A stretch of DNA of 64,000 nt from Pleodorina starrii (lineage: Eukaryota; Chlorophyta; Chlorophyceae; Chlamydomonadales; Volvocaceae): positions 2,728,001 through 2,792,000 of the forward strand of contig BRXU01000007.1 in NCBI GenBank assembly GCA_030267565.1, given 5' to 3'. Both the position numbers and the translations under genes were made by a program. Under the pieces are notes generated by a model. The model saw only the letters and a list, made by a program, of their open reading frames with translations. It did not search any database and was not told the DNA's origin. Every line of letters starts with the position of its first letter. Positions within the stretch are counted from its first letter, which is position 1. Shown here in pieces: positions 1 to 12,687 of the stretch.

Positions 1-3000
1 CACCGCCACCGCCGCCGCTGCTGAAAGCACCGCCCATGCCGCCTGGTCGCGACGGGGAACTTCGCGAGGCGGGGATTTCCGTCCCCATCAGCACGCCTTG
101 GAGCGAGCGTCGCGCCTGGGGGCCAGGGCCGTGCTGCAGCGACTCCGGGCCTGGGCCAGGGTACGCTTGATGATAAGCTCCGGCCGCGTGCCGCGGCGGC
201 GACGCTACCACGGTGAGGGAGCTGTGGCGTCGGCCCGCAATGGTGGGCGATGTGGTCACGCCCCGGTTCGGCAGGCCGGGCCACGAGGTCGGTGAGCCCT
301 CCGCCGCCGCGGCGGCAGCCGCGGTGGCCACGGCGGTGCCGGCTGTGAGCGCGCGGAGGCGCTCCGGGCTGGTGCCCGCCACCTCCTGGCTGCGCGCGAC
401 CAGGCCCTGCATGCTGCGCCAGACCGCCGCCCGCGCGGCATCCTTGTAGTTTGGGGAGGTGGAGCGGGGGTGTCCGCATCCGCAGCCTGCGAGCAGGAGC
501 AGGGACAGCAACGCGACGGACCCGGATGGTGCGTTGCGACGTGCGTCTCCGGTTGGTCTTGCGACAAACGGTGTCAGATGTCTCATTTGCCATGGTCCCA
601 TGGATGCAACTTCCCGCATCAAAGCGCTCGAGCAGGGAAGTCGCATGTGGGTAGGGACCGGGCCCGCAATGCGCGCTGCGGGATGGGGACGTCGGGGCGC
701 CCAGTACACACCTGGTTTGGCGCCGGCCGGCCTCCAAGCGGGTCTCTCAATTGGGGACGTGGGCGACAGTGACTCCTGCGCGTGTGGAAAGGAGGCGTGC
801 GGCTGACCCTCGAGACAACTCCCTGGCGAGACGGCGGACCCTCGGCGCTGTTATGCACGACATGCTCGCCAGGCAAACCGCCCCCTGTGCAGCCCAGCCA
901 TTCAGACTACTGCAACAATCTTGTTGAACTCTACATGCCGTGAATGAGAAGGAATGCAAATCCAGCTTTCCCGCCCTGCGCTTGCTCAGTTCAAGCTCTG
1001 CAAATGGTGGTAATGGCCGCAGATGGTGTCTCGTAAGTTGAGAAGTTGAGATACGGACCTTATAAGGGGAGCCGGGAGGCGACCGCCGCTGCAGCGGCAG
1101 AGCCCGGCCCGTAGATGCAGATCCCACACGCCCGCCTCCGCCTCCGCCCCCGCTGCCGACCCCGGCGCCACCGCCGCCACTGGTACCACGCCCCCGGAGC
1201 GACGCCGCGTCCACTGACTTGGACCTCCGGTGCGCCGCCAGCAACGTTGACGACGACGTCGACGGGCCCCCAGACAATCGCCCGGAGGGGCCGCCGCCGC
1301 CGCCGCTCATGCCGCCCTGCGACCGAGCGCTTAATACCCCCGTCGAGGAGACCCGTCGCTGCTGCTGCTGGAACTGCTGCTGCTGCTGGTCGGGGTAGCG
1401 CGCGGAGGCGCGGTCCGCCGACACGGGCCTCCGCAGAATGCGCGCGCCCGCGAAGCTGGACTCTGCAGGGAAAGCCCGTGTGCCAGAAGGGCGGGTACCC
1501 GGGTGCGGGCTTTGCGGCTGCTGCTGCTGCTGCCGCGGCTGCTGCGGCTGCGGCTGCTCCTCCGACCGCCCTGTCGCGGCTGCGTAGCCGGTGCTGGAGA
1601 CGCTGGCGCGGGTGGGCACCACGCCGCGCCGCGCGCGCATGAGCCGCTCCACAGCCTCCGGCGCCAGCGGCGAGGAGCGCGCGGACTGCCACCGCGGCGG
1701 CGCCGAGCGCGACGGCGACGGCGAGCGGCGGTCGTCGTTTTCCGCACCGTCGCTGCCACCGCCATCGTAGTAAGAGGCGGCCGCGCTGCCGCTGGCCTTG
1801 GGCGTGGGCTGGGACGTGCGCTTGAGCGAGGACTTGAGGACGGGCCGCAGGGCCGGGCGCATTGGGCTGGCGCGCGAGCGGTTCATGGCCGTGTTCCTGG
1901 GTGGTTCAGCGGGCCGGATGGGCGGGCACAGGGCAGCCAATGTCGTCAATCCCATACCCTGAACTGGCGCACCGGCGCACCCTGGCCGAATGACGACCAC
2001 AGCACCCCTCACCTGAACTCCGTGAGGACTTCCTCACGCTCCCGCCGCATCGCCCGGTTCCGCTCCACGTCCGCTTCTGCTTCCTGCAGCAGCAGCGCGC
2101 GCGCCGCGCCATGCCGCCCCTCGTCGCGGCCGCTGCCGCCGGCCGCTGCGCCCGCGCCGCCCTCCGGCCCCGCGACTGCCATGCTCCGCACCAGCTCGTC
2201 CGTGGCCAGCTGGCACTGTGTCAGCAGGTCCAGCAGCGCTGCGGTGGTCTGCTGCTGTGCCGTCATGACCTGGGGACCCGGGCGGCGGGGTCATGGTAAC
2301 GGCCACAGGATCACGATAAAGGCCACAGAATCACGGTAAGGCCAAGCGACAGCGCAAGGTGCACCGGCCTCGCATCTCTCCGCCGGTGGGCCAGGCCGAC
2401 GGGCCCAGCTCGCAGCACGTGGGTGCGTGTGCTTGCTCGCACCTGCGCGAAGGCCTCCTCCCAAGTGGGCCCCGTCCGCGCCGCCGCCGGCTGCTGCGCC
2501 TTGAGCTGCCGATACATGCGGCCCACCTCACGCAGCAGCGCGCCGCGGATCTTGCGCCGCTCCTGCAGGTGCAGGGGGACACAACGGCCGCGAATTGCAG
2601 TTCGTGAGGCGTGCATGCCAAACTGGCCTCGGGTCCTACGACGCGCTGGGGCCCCAGGGCCGGCCCCGTCCCCGTTCCATTGGCGCTCGATGCTACCATA
2701 GTAAAGTTCGCACTGCGGGTATTGCAAGTTGCCATGCAAGCTACCATCTCCCAGCTATGCCATATCCTGCGGTGATGATGCGGTGGCCGCCACGGGAGGC
2801 CGCTGCCGTGTGCACGCGGTGCCAGCCAGCCACCCACCCCACACGGCCGCCACCCAGCCCGGCTCTCGGCCCTCCGGCAGTCACGTGCCCCCGCCTCAGC
2901 CTCAGCCCCAGACGCACGCACGCACCTCCGTGCTCAGGAGCCCCTCGTAGTCCCACAAGTCCAGCAGGCGGGACAGGCTGCGGCCCGCCCCCGCGGCATC

Positions 3001-5449
3001 GCCCCGCGCCTCGACGCGACGCAGCACGGCGCCCCTGCCGTGCACCGCGTGCAGCAGCTCCATGTGCAGCTGCGCCCGCTGGACGACGCTGGCCTGAATG
3101 TTTTGGTTTCGGAGGGGGTGGTTGGTTTCGGAGGGAATGTGAGAGATAATGTTTTCGTGTTGAGCCGAGCGGGGGCCCGCAGGCAAATGGACAGTTAACG
3201 ATGCCGGACGGCGCGGCCATCAAATCGGCAGTTGCGTGGCCAAACGCTCCGCTCTGTTCCTCGTCAAAGTAACCTCCCGCTATGTTCCTCGTCAAAGTGA
3301 CCTCAAAAAGGCCCACACGCACCATCTTGTGGACCTCGCACGCGTTGCGCAGCAGCACCGCCATGGTCGCCTCCTCCGCAGCGACCGCGGCCGGCGCGGC
3401 CGCGCGCTCCTCCTCCGTCACCGGCCGCCCATCCAGGGCCTTGAGGCCGGGCAGCGCCAGCACCACGCGCGACCTGCGCCGCCAAGGGCAAGAACGGGGC
3501 CCCGCCCGTGACCGCGACCCGCCGTTACTCCATCCATGCCTCTTCCCGACGCCCAAACAGTTGGCTGCAGCGAACGCCGGCCTACATGGCCGCAATTACC
3601 TACCCGATGCCTCCGCAACCCAACCCTCGCCAGAGCTGGTCCGCAAACACGGGCCCGTCCTGCTGAGTGGACCGCGCTGCAGCAAATAGTGGAACCCTAA
3701 GTACCCAACCCAACCCAACACGGATCCCCGTTTCATGCCGTTCCGCCGCGCCTCTCACCCACCTGTAGTACGGCACGTACGCAATCGGGTTTCCCTCCAG
3801 CGACAGCGCCTCCAGCCCCGGGCAGGCCGCCGCCAGCGCCTCCAGTTGGTCCGGGTCGGCCAGCAGGTTGTCGGCCAGGCCCAGCACCCGCAAGCCGCGG
3901 AACTGCTCCAGGCCCGCCACGCTGGTCAGCGAGTTCTTGCTCAGGAACACCACCTGTGGTGTTTTTTAGAAGAGAAGCAACGCAACGCGGTGTCCCACGG
4001 AGGGGTTTGAGAAGCAGGACAATCAGGATGAGGGACGCTGTTGCGGGACAAGTAGGCGATCGAGGCTTGCCAGAGTGCAAGTGGGGATTGAGGCCAAACG
4101 TTGGTCTTCATCTCTCTGCTGGTGGGTACTTGCTACCGGTGCCCGGGGTTGGCCTTAGGTTTGGCTGTTCCGGGTTACGTTGGGCCTGCTTTCCGCGGCT
4201 TGGGCTTCGGCCGGAGCAGTGTCAGGCACGGACTCCACCGGCCGTCCTTTGGGTCCACTATAAAACGGTTTATTCAAACGGTTCCTCGCAAATAGTGCGG
4301 AACTTCCGTAACACCGCCAAACGCGGGTTTTGCGAACCATCAAACGTGGCGCCCGGACTGGCCGGATTTCTTGCGGATTGCGGCCGGGTGCCCGGTGTTA
4401 CGTCTACGGGTTTCCGCCCTGGTCGGGCGCTCCTTACCTGCGCCTCGGCGAAGCGAGCCGGGACGGTGTCAACCCGCTCTATGAACCGCTCCACGGCCGA
4501 CAGCCGCTGCCTGTCGTACAAGTACGGCGCCTGCTGCAGGACGGTGGACAGGAGGTTATGGTGCCTGCTTCCCGCCCGCCGCGCGGCCGCCGATGATAGT
4601 GCTGGCGGCGGCTGCTGCACCAGCTGCTGCCGCTGTGCCAGTTGCTTCAGCCGGGCGGCCCGCATGGCGGTTGCCTGTGCGAGGATGGTTGTGACAGGCC
4701 TGCGGCCCGGCGAAGAGCAAACACCAAGGATTACGTGGGATGAGCCCGCATGCGTGGTTTTACCTAGCGGTGTCGTTTCCTCCCCTTCGACCCAAAAGAC
4801 AGGATCAGCGTCTGCTAAGCGCCCTGCCATTCGCGAATCTCTGTCCCTTGAATTCAGCCCAAAGGGTGGCCGCCGGCCGTGCCGCTGAAGCCGTCCCGCC
4901 CGGGCGCAGGACCCTTGGGAGCCCAAACCCACCTCGACACGCTTGGATCCAGACGCTGCCGTGGGGGCGACGGTGACTGCGCGCCGGCAGCATTTTGGGG
5001 TACTGGCCTCCCTGGCGATGACGTGTAATTGTCTTCCCTGCTGCCAAAAGCTTCGGTTGCTGCGGCCGCTGCTGCTACCGCGGCCATGGCAGCGTAACTC
5101 CCTTGCCCATGGTGCCCAGGCATAGACATGGATTGTGACGGCTCCTCGTCCATCGCCGAAACCGCGACCCTGTACTGCTCGCCGGTGTAGGAACGCCTCG
5201 CGGCGGCATCTGCTGCTTGGTAAGGGTGGAAGCCTGCAATGCGTCCCGGCAGCCCGGACGGGGTCGGGCCCTGAGCCAACCGGCGATCTGCACCTGGATG
5301 CAGCAGATGGGCTTACTTGAAAACGAGCGCCTGGTGGTGGCATCGGCTTGCTGCTGCAGGTAGAGCCTCGCGTATCCCTGCTGCCGGCCATTTGCGTCGA
5401 CGGCAAGCAGTCCACCCTGCTGTTGGTGAAGCTCCGCATAGGAGCTCAT
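1..5449 (-). CDS. Leucine-rich-repeat protein with LRR cap and long low-complexity C-terminus (3' end outside window)
   Basis: Model (minus strand) exons: 5449-5317, 5293-4933, 4699-4438, 3953-3763, 3473-3323, 3093-2926, 2562-2443, 2269-2013, 1896-1059, 442-1. Phases agree at every junction and give at least 974 residues. Residues about 237-315 hold leucine-rich repeats (SVAGLEQFRGLRVLGLADN, then LEALSLEGNPIAYVPYYR). They are followed across a splice site by a cap-like stretch (VVLALPGLKALDGRPVTEEER), the usual end of an SDS22-like LRR domain. Next come helical, charged segments (LLDLWDYEGLLSTEERRK; residues about 370-545), then a Gln/Ser/Gly-rich tail. Proteins of this layout are often axonemal or centrosomal in algae, but that role is inference only. 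The last intron (1058-443) has a weak GTCC donor, so joining the final exon is the least certain step. The start is the first ATG, in a Gln-rich N-terminus. Confidence 0.75.
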
Positions 5450-5891
5450 CTATACTACGAGCAAAGGATCATGGTATTGAGTTTTTCCCGTGCGCAGAGG
5501 CCCTCACGCGGTCGTGAAACGCCAGCTTTGTCAGAGTTTTGACCGCAGAGGCATAATTATGCCCGAGCTAAGCTTAAAGCGAGTTCGTTGTAACTTTATT
5601 GGACGGAATTGACAGAGTATAAGCTGGAGCGTTGGACATTGCCGCGGCTGTCGGGGAGGACGAAATGGTTCCAACCAACCTCATGCAAATTTTCGGTCGG
5701 AGTTATATTTGCGCCCAGCCTTGTCGCCTCGCAAATCTAAAAGTTAGTTTTATATTCAAGTGTTCACTGGAAGTGCTGCAAAATTCAGCCCTGCGCCAAC
5801 CGATAACGAAACGGCCTCTCTCACGTCCTCGCCGGGAAAGCCAGAGCATTGGCCATAACCTTCAACATCTTAAAGCCAAAAGTGACTTTCG
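5450..5891. promoter_or_regulatory. Head-to-head intergenic region, likely shared promoter
   Basis: These 442 bases separate the start codons of the leftward LRR gene and the rightward EGF-like gene. The sequence is clearly less GC-rich than the flanking exons. I found no ORF that carries splice signals and no clear TATA box. A bidirectional promoter plus both 5' UTRs is the simplest reading; it is inferred from gene orientation, not from a recognised element. Confidence 0.45.
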
Positions 5892-8800
5892 ATGGAAAGG
5901 GGACGGATGGGGCTCAAGGGGCTTCACGTCCTGGCCCTACTTTCCATCGCCCTAGCGCTCCCAACTGTCCACGCTGACGAAGGTAGGATGCAGACCGTTC
6001 GGGGCCGCTTACTTCATCAAATTGTGCACCACCCCCAACTGCCGACAAGCAGGCTGCTCGTTGTCTTGCTTGCCTGCGCCTTCCGTGCTCTTTCGCCCCG
6101 CGCCTCTCTTACCCCTTTCACCCCTCCGCTGCCGCGGACACGGGAGTTCCAAGCAGATTGCTCGGGACATGGAAAGTTGGTGGACGGCAAATGCGTCTGC
6201 AGCGCGCCGCTGCCGGTGGAGGGCTCTCCGGGCTGGGTGGGCAACAAGTGCGCCACGCCGGTGCATCACCTGTACCTGGACGGGGAGGACGTCAAGGAAA
6301 CGTGCGAACAGGGTCACGTATGCAATGTGGTCACGCCCAGTGAGCCGGTGTGCTTCTCCACCGGCATTGAGGAGTAAGTGCTGCACGTGCTGCGTGCGCA
6401 CGACGCACGCGCATAAGGCAGCGGGTGTATCTGGGGTCTGGTGGGCTGGGGACGGGAAAGGCCTAACACCTATGCCCGTCACATGTCCCGTCGTCTCGCC
6501 CGGGGCTCCGCATCCTCGCCCCCCGCTTGCCGCCCGCCCTGCCCTGCCCCCACCCGACCCGACCCGACCCGACCCCCCCTCACCCCACGCCTGCGCCTCA
6601 CCCCGCCCCACCCCGCCGCAGCCTGGGCACGGCGACCTTCCACCTGAACCTGCTGCTCTCCAGCGACAACGCCGACGCCACGGTCGTGCTGCAGGGCCTG
6701 CTCACCAACTTTACAACCACCAAGGACGCAGCCAGCGGAGCCGCCAGCACAGTGCCCCAGGTGCCGCCCGGCGTCGGCACGCTCGCGAGAGCGAGAGCGA
6801 GCGAGCAGGGGGACTGGCGGGGGGAAGTCAATAAAGATGGTACCGCAGCGACGGGACGGAGGCGTCGTGAGCGAGCCCAGGACCGTCGCATCGGCCAGCG
6901 AGACGTTGTCGTCCGCCCGACACCGGCGCTGGCAGCGGCACTGGCATTCGCTGACGGCTGCTGCCGCAGCCGGTTCGTTAATCGTTATACGCCGCACGCG
7001 CGCCCCATCCGTTCCATTCCCTGCCCTGCAGGCGTACCCCAACTCAGATAGCACCTATAGCTTCGCACTGCGCTCCTCCCGGGAGTCACCCAGCGTGCAG
7101 CTGAAGCTCACGAGGCGGCAGCTGGGCTACGGCGCGTACACGGGTGGGCTTGCGGTTGCGGTGCTGGGCTGTGTAGGTGTTTGGGTGTGTAGGTGTTGGG
7201 CGTCGGGTGGTCAGGAAGTCGTGTGGCGCTATGCAGCGGATACGGAGCAGGAGCGCAGGCAGGAGTTCCGCGTGCGGTGGCGTGGGCGCTGGCTGGATGC
7301 ATGAAGGAACCGATTTTTATGCGCGAATGCCGGTGGCCGGTGGCTGGTGGCCGGTGGATAGCAGCGACTGCGGTTTGCCCGGATGGTGCCTGGCTGCGTG
7401 CTTTGCCGGCTGGTTGGCAACGCCCGCAATGCAGAGCTTCCTCCGCTGGGGCGCTGGCTGCCCCGCCGCCCCTGTCCGCTGCCCCGCCGCAGGCCTGTAC
7501 TTGTGCGCGAGCAGCAACGCCACCACCTCCATAGAGCTCAGGTGAGGGCCGTGCCGCCGCATCCCTCACTTCGTGCTTTGCCCTCCGCAACGCCCAACGC
7601 GGCTGTCTGCGCCCTCCCTTGCCTTCCTCTGCGCCCCAACTCGCCAATGGAGCCGACCAGGCCATGCCGGCCTGACGGCGCCGGGCCCAACACGTTTCGT
7701 GTTTTACTTCGTTATGCTTCCCTTTCCGCCTCGTTTCCGCTCCGTTCGGCTGCGCCCCCGCCCCGCCCCGCCCCGCTACCCTCCCGCAGGGCGGCGGAGC
7801 ACGCCTGCCCCTTCAACCTGCAGCCCAACGGCACGCTGCAGCTGTGCTCCGGGCGGGACCCTGCCGGCGTCTGCCCGCACGGCACCTGTAGCTGCCCGCC
7901 GCCCTACGCGCCGCCGATCAACTGGGTCGTGACCCCGGGTGAGCCCGCAGCCGTCGGGGCCAAGAAACCCGCCCACGAACCGCCGAATCGCGAAGCGCAG
8001 CAGCGGCAGAGGAGGTGCCTTTGGGTCTTGGGGAATGACTGTCACTCACTTTCATAGCCCAATTCGGCACGATCTGGATCTGGAACGATCTGGATCTGAC
8101 CCGGATCCGATCCGGGTCCCACTCGAATCCTACCTGAGAACCTGACACGTTCCGGATTTGACCCGGATTCGACCCGGCCCGCAGGCCTGGGCTTCGAGGA
8201 CTGCAGCACCGCGCTGCTGCCGCTGCAGCCCTCCGTGCCGCTGGTGGTTCCGGAGCTGGCGGCCGGCGGCTGGGCGTTCTTCGGCTTGGAGCTGCTGCCC
8301 GCGGAGTCGGGCGCCGAGCTGCGCGTGTGGGCGGCCGCGTCGGAGGCCAGCGCGGGTACGTGAGGAGCGCAAGAAAGCGGGAGGGCAGGGCGGCTGGTGG
8401 TGCCTGGTGGTGCTGGTGGGGGTGGTGCTGTGCGGCTCACCCTCTTGCCCCTCTCCCAAAACAACCTTCTTGAAGGCGGCGTGCGGCTGCCGCTGGTCCC
8501 CATCCCCGCCCTCCATGACTCCTTCATTCTCTCGCTGCGCATCATCTTCTTATCCTTCCTTCCCACCCCCTCGCCCCCTCCCTGACAGGCCGCCTGGTTC
8601 TATACCTACGTCACCAGCAGCTGCCGGCCGGCGGCGGAGTGGACCAACACGACCTGGCCAGCGACAGCGACGGCGACGGCGGTGCCTCCTGGGGTCGGGA
8701 TCAGTCCGTGCACCTGACGCTGCGACGCAAGGACCCCTTCTTCCAGCCAGGTGGGTGGGGCGCAGGCTGGCAGGCGGGTGGGCGAGACGGGTGGGCAAAT

Positions 8801-11800
8801 CGATACCGTAGGAAGAGGAGGGACGTCGCGGGGGCGGCAAGGAATACGGAATGGCCGCAGCGACGGAATGGCGGCGACTTGGGCGGAAGGGCCCGGCGGT
8901 AGAGGGGCGGCGCGGCGGACGTTGGGGATGCAGCAGCCAGGGCCGCGCAGTCGGCCTCGCGAAGGGGCGAGTGCTGGCTGGCCACGAGCCCACGACGCGC
9001 CTTGGTCTGGCGAGAACGCAACCCAAAAAACTGGCGGGTATGTGTTGGGGGGGAGGGGACGACGCGGTGCGTGCCCGTGTACCGCCAAAGACAGCAGGGA
9101 GTGGCAGCAGGGAGTGTGGCGGCAGGGAGTGGCAGCAAGGAGTGGCAGGCAAAGGCCAAGGACTGCCAGCAAGGAGGACTGAGGGGGGCCCTCCGGCCGC
9201 AGGCACCTGGTACCTCGGAGTGCACAACCAGGGCCCCGGCCGCGTGTCGGCGCTCACCGTCGGCTCGGCGCTGTACGACTGCCCCAACAACTGCAGCGGG
9301 CGCGGCACCTGCGATGCCGCCACCGCGACGTGCTCTTGCAGCGAGGTGAGGTGAGGTGAGGTGAGGACTGAGGTGAGGTGAGATGAGCGTCGGGCGCGCC
9401 AGCGCCAAGTGCCACCCCTCTCTGGCGGCGGCTGAGTTTGGGCGCGCTCTTATCGCTGCCCTGCCGCTGCCCCCTGTCATCGCGTCCGCTGCCGCTGCCC
9501 TACTATCGCTATCACCGCTGCCCTACTATCGTTATCGCCGCTGCCTGTTATCGTTATCGCCGCCTCTGCCGCTGTCGCTGCGCTACTATCGCTGTCGCCG
9601 CTGCCCTACTATCGTTATCGCCGCTGCCAGGCGGTCTCTCCGGCTTCTCCCGGCGACTGCTCCATCTCCCTGCGTGAGCTGGCGCTGGGCGAGGTCCTGC
9701 AGGTGCCGCCGCGCGCCTCCCTCACCTACGAGGCCCTTGTGCTGCGCGGCATCCGGGAGAAGCTGGCGCAGGGGGGCGGCGCCGGGCGGCTGCACCTCAG
9801 CGCCTCCTTCACCACCACGGACCCCGACCCGCCGGGGTTGCCCGCTTGGGCGGCCGGCAGGTGGGTGGCAGTGCCAGCCAGGGTTATATTGTACGACAGT
9901 ATCTGAAGAGGCATGGGCTGGCTGACACCGGCTGATGGGCGTAGCGGGGACGCGTAAAGGGAAAGAAGGCGCGCGTTGTGCGGTGTGAGGAGGGGAGAGA
10001 GCAGCAGCGGGGTGAGAGCGGGACGTGGGGGGGACAGCAGTAGCAGCAACAGGCACTGCAGGCGAGGAGCCGGGTGTTGCGTCTTATGTCTTGCGGAGCG
10101 CCGCGCGCATGGGAGCCTGAGCCGCTGCTTGCGGATTGCGCCTGCGGCCCGCCCCGTATGTTGGTGTTGATGTTGGTGTGTGCAGGCCGGTAGTCTTTGC
10201 GGCTCCCTCGCTTGAGGCGGCGCTGAACCAGACGGCCGCCGGCGGGCGGCCGCTGCAGCCGACGGGAGCGGTGGAGAGCCTGGCACTGGCGGCGCGCGGC
10301 GTGTCGTACTCGATGGAGATCGGGCCCTGGACGGTGAGTCCTCGCAGCGGCTGTGGCGGAGGAGTTGGCAGAGTCGGCGGCGGAATCGGTGGAGGCGGCG
10401 GAGGCGGCGGGGGCCACGACAGCCTGTGTCTGCCCTTGGCGAGAACGCATGGCGGGGGGCTTGAGGGCGACTGACTCATTCGCTGCTCCTTGTGTCAGGT
10501 CCCCAACCCCGGGCGAGAACCGCCGCCCTCCCATCCTCACACCCGCCGGCCCCTTTCCCCGTCACCTCCGCACCCCATGCCAAGCGCCACCCGTCACGCA
10601 CCCCCGCACCACGCTCCCCCATGCACCGTGCCCCACACACACCCAACGCCCCCCACGGGCTCTGACCTATACGTGGATAACCCCCGCACCACGCACCACT
10701 GCTCCGCGGCTCCACGCAGATCGGCGACGACGGCTCTCTGCACCTGCTGTTCTGGAGCCCCCTGAGCAGCCCCCTGCGGCTGGTGGGGTACAACCTGACG
10801 GTGGCACTGCAGGCCGAGTGCCCCGCGGGCTGCTCGGGACACGGCACCTGCGACGCGGCCACGGGGGCGTGTACCTGCCAGGTGCGCTGGGGGGGGTTCT
10901 GGGAGTCGGGGAGTCGGGCGGGCTTGGGGAGCGGGCGGGGGTCTTGGGGTGAAGGGCCATCAGGCCGCCCTGAGGCGGCCTTGGTCGTGGGCCGGCGCCG
11001 GAAGGGGCGTTGGCCCCCCTTCATGTCCCCCTCTCCGCCCTTCCCTCCCTGGCTGCCTCCCTCCCATCACGCCATCCCCATCCCTGCCCCTGCGACCTGC
11101 CCCCCCAGCCCCCCTTTATGGGCACCGACTGCTCCGTGGACTCGTCCACCTTCGCCTGCGCCCCCGGCACCCTTCACCCGGTCCGCCGCGACGGCCTGCG
11201 CGGCACCTGCCTGGCGCCCTGCCGCGACGACGGCCGCAGCTTCGACGACGGCGCCTGCGACAACCTGCAGTGCGACGGGCCGGGGGAGGGGCACGGGCAG
11301 CTGCGGCGAAAGGGCAGCGAGGTGGAGTGCGTGGAGGACGGCTGCCTGGCTGGGAACCACGCGGTGACGGACCCGTCGGGTGAGCGGGGGAGAGAGGGGG
11401 GCAGGGAAGAGAGGAGGGAGATGGAGAAAGGAAGGAGGGAGGTGAAGGGTGTCGAACGAGACTGACCCGGCCTGCCCCGTCCCTCCTGCTGCGGTACCGT
11501 ATCTTGACCTTTACACCATCCCCTCCTCGTCCCGCAGGCGACTTCACCTGCACCCAGCGCTGCGTCTGCCCCGCCGATGGGTCCGCCTGCGCCATGGAGC
11601 CCGTCTGCCTGCCCGGCACCAAGCAGTGCCTCAAGGGTCTCCGACTGGCGGCAGACGGCGAAACGTAAGGCAGCGAGCGAGCGAGCCCGCTGTGCCTGAA
11701 ACCTCATCACCCCGCCGCGCCCCTTGTCCCGCCTACAAGGCGCAGGAGCTGTCACACGCTGCCCCAGTAACTGGCGCGCTCCGCCGGGCCCGCGCCCTCA

Positions 11801-12687
11801 CCCCCTCACCTCGCCACCTCGCCCCGCCCCTCTGTACACAGCTGCGTCGCGGCGGCCTGCGAGGAGGGCAGCCTGCGCCGCGCATACGACCTGGAGGGCG
11901 GCTCCGCCTTCGCGTTGTGCCTCTGCGCCGCCGCCGGCGACCCCGCCTCGTGCGCCTTCACGGCGCCCGCGCAGGCGGCCGGCAACGCCAACGGCGTCGT
12001 GTCTTGCCTGCCCGGATTCGAGCGCCAGGTGCGTGCTGCCGCTTAGGTTTGGGTCAATTCGGGTCGCAACTCGCAAGGCCAGCACGGAAGCAAGTGCGGC
12101 TGTGGAGCCCTTGGAGGGCGGCGGGTGGGGCTGGGAGGCGGGAGGTGGCTGTGAGTGTGGGCGCGCCCCCGAGGCGGGCGGGCGCACCCCGCCCTCAGAT
12201 TCACGACCCCTCCAGGGACCCTCGCTTAAGATTAAGCTTAAGAACTGGTATCGTATCGTGCAGCCTCCCACTATACATACGATATGTGACCCACGCCCGT
12301 CCGGTCGCTGCCCAGTCGCCTCCGCCGCTGACTCTGACGCCGCCGCCGGGCCCAGCCTCCGCCGCCGACGCCGCCGGGCCCCCCCTCCGCCGCCGACGCC
12401 TCCGGCTGCAGGGCTCCACCTCCTCCGCGCGCCTCTCCGACGGCAGCTCGCTGGTGGTGGGGGGACGCTGCGGCCGCCCCCGCCGGCGCGGCGTGTCGGG
12501 CGGCATGGTCTTCTTCTACTGCCTGCTGAGCATCTTCCTGGCGGCGGGCCTGGTGGTGGGCGGAAAGTACGGCGTGCTGTGGTACGAGCAGTACCGGTAC
12601 GGCAGAAGCGTGTTCAGCCAGGGCTACGTGTCGTGGCCGCTGTTTGGCAACCGCGGTGCCGCCGGATCCGGCACGGATGACTGGTGA
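5892..12687 (+). CDS. Type I membrane protein with EGF-like motifs, 16 exons
   Basis: Exons: 5892-5982, 6157-6373, 6622-6760, 7032-7143, 7493-7541, 7790-7938, 8185-8355, 8589-8750, 9203-9345, 9631-9860, 10186-10333, 10720-10881, 11109-11379, 11538-11664, 11842-12028, 12412-12687. The model gives 877 residues with all phases consistent. A signal peptide (LHVLALLSIALALPTVHA) opens the protein. EGF-like cysteine motifs occur near residue 31 (DCSGHGKLVDGKCVCS), about 390-410 (CPNNCSGRGTCDAATATCSC) and about 570-600 (CPAGCSGHGTCDAATGACTC). A Cys-rich stretch without a recognised name follows (residues about 600-786). One membrane span (VFFYCLLSIFLAAGLVVGG) lies near residue 820, followed by a short Tyr-rich cytoplasmic tail. 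It is probably a cell-surface adhesion or receptor-like protein; no enzymatic domain is visible. The exon 2 acceptor could be 6154 or 6157; both keep frame. Confidence 0.85.
8066..8175. repeat. GGATC-rich short repeat inside an EGF-gene intron
   Basis: The intron before exon 7 contains many copies of GATCTGGATC- and CCGGATCCGATCC-like words in both orientations, so the stretch can fold back on itself. It is non-coding and ends just before the acceptor at 8184. Confidence 0.6.
9346..9380 (+). repeat. GTGAG pentamer repeat at a splice donor
   Basis: Right after exon 9 the sequence reads as tandem GTGAG units with one interruption. Each unit is itself a good donor (GTGAGG). The first unit gives the phase needed for the next exon. 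Confidence 0.75.
9478..9629 (+). repeat. Intronic minisatellite of CTATCGTTATCGCCGCTGCC-type units
   Basis: The intron between EGF-gene exons 9 and 10 holds several imperfect copies of a roughly 23-base unit built on CTACTATCG and TTATCGCCGCTGCC. The last copy runs into the acceptor CAG at 9628-9630, so part of the polypyrimidine tract is made of repeat. Confidence 0.75.

Noticed and set aside
747..2012. Reading the 421-codon minus-strand frame as a complete single-exon gene
   Set aside because: Its upstream part before 1896 is intron and the tail after 1059 loses coding character. Splicing at 1896 and 1059 keeps phase with the LRR gene's other exons.
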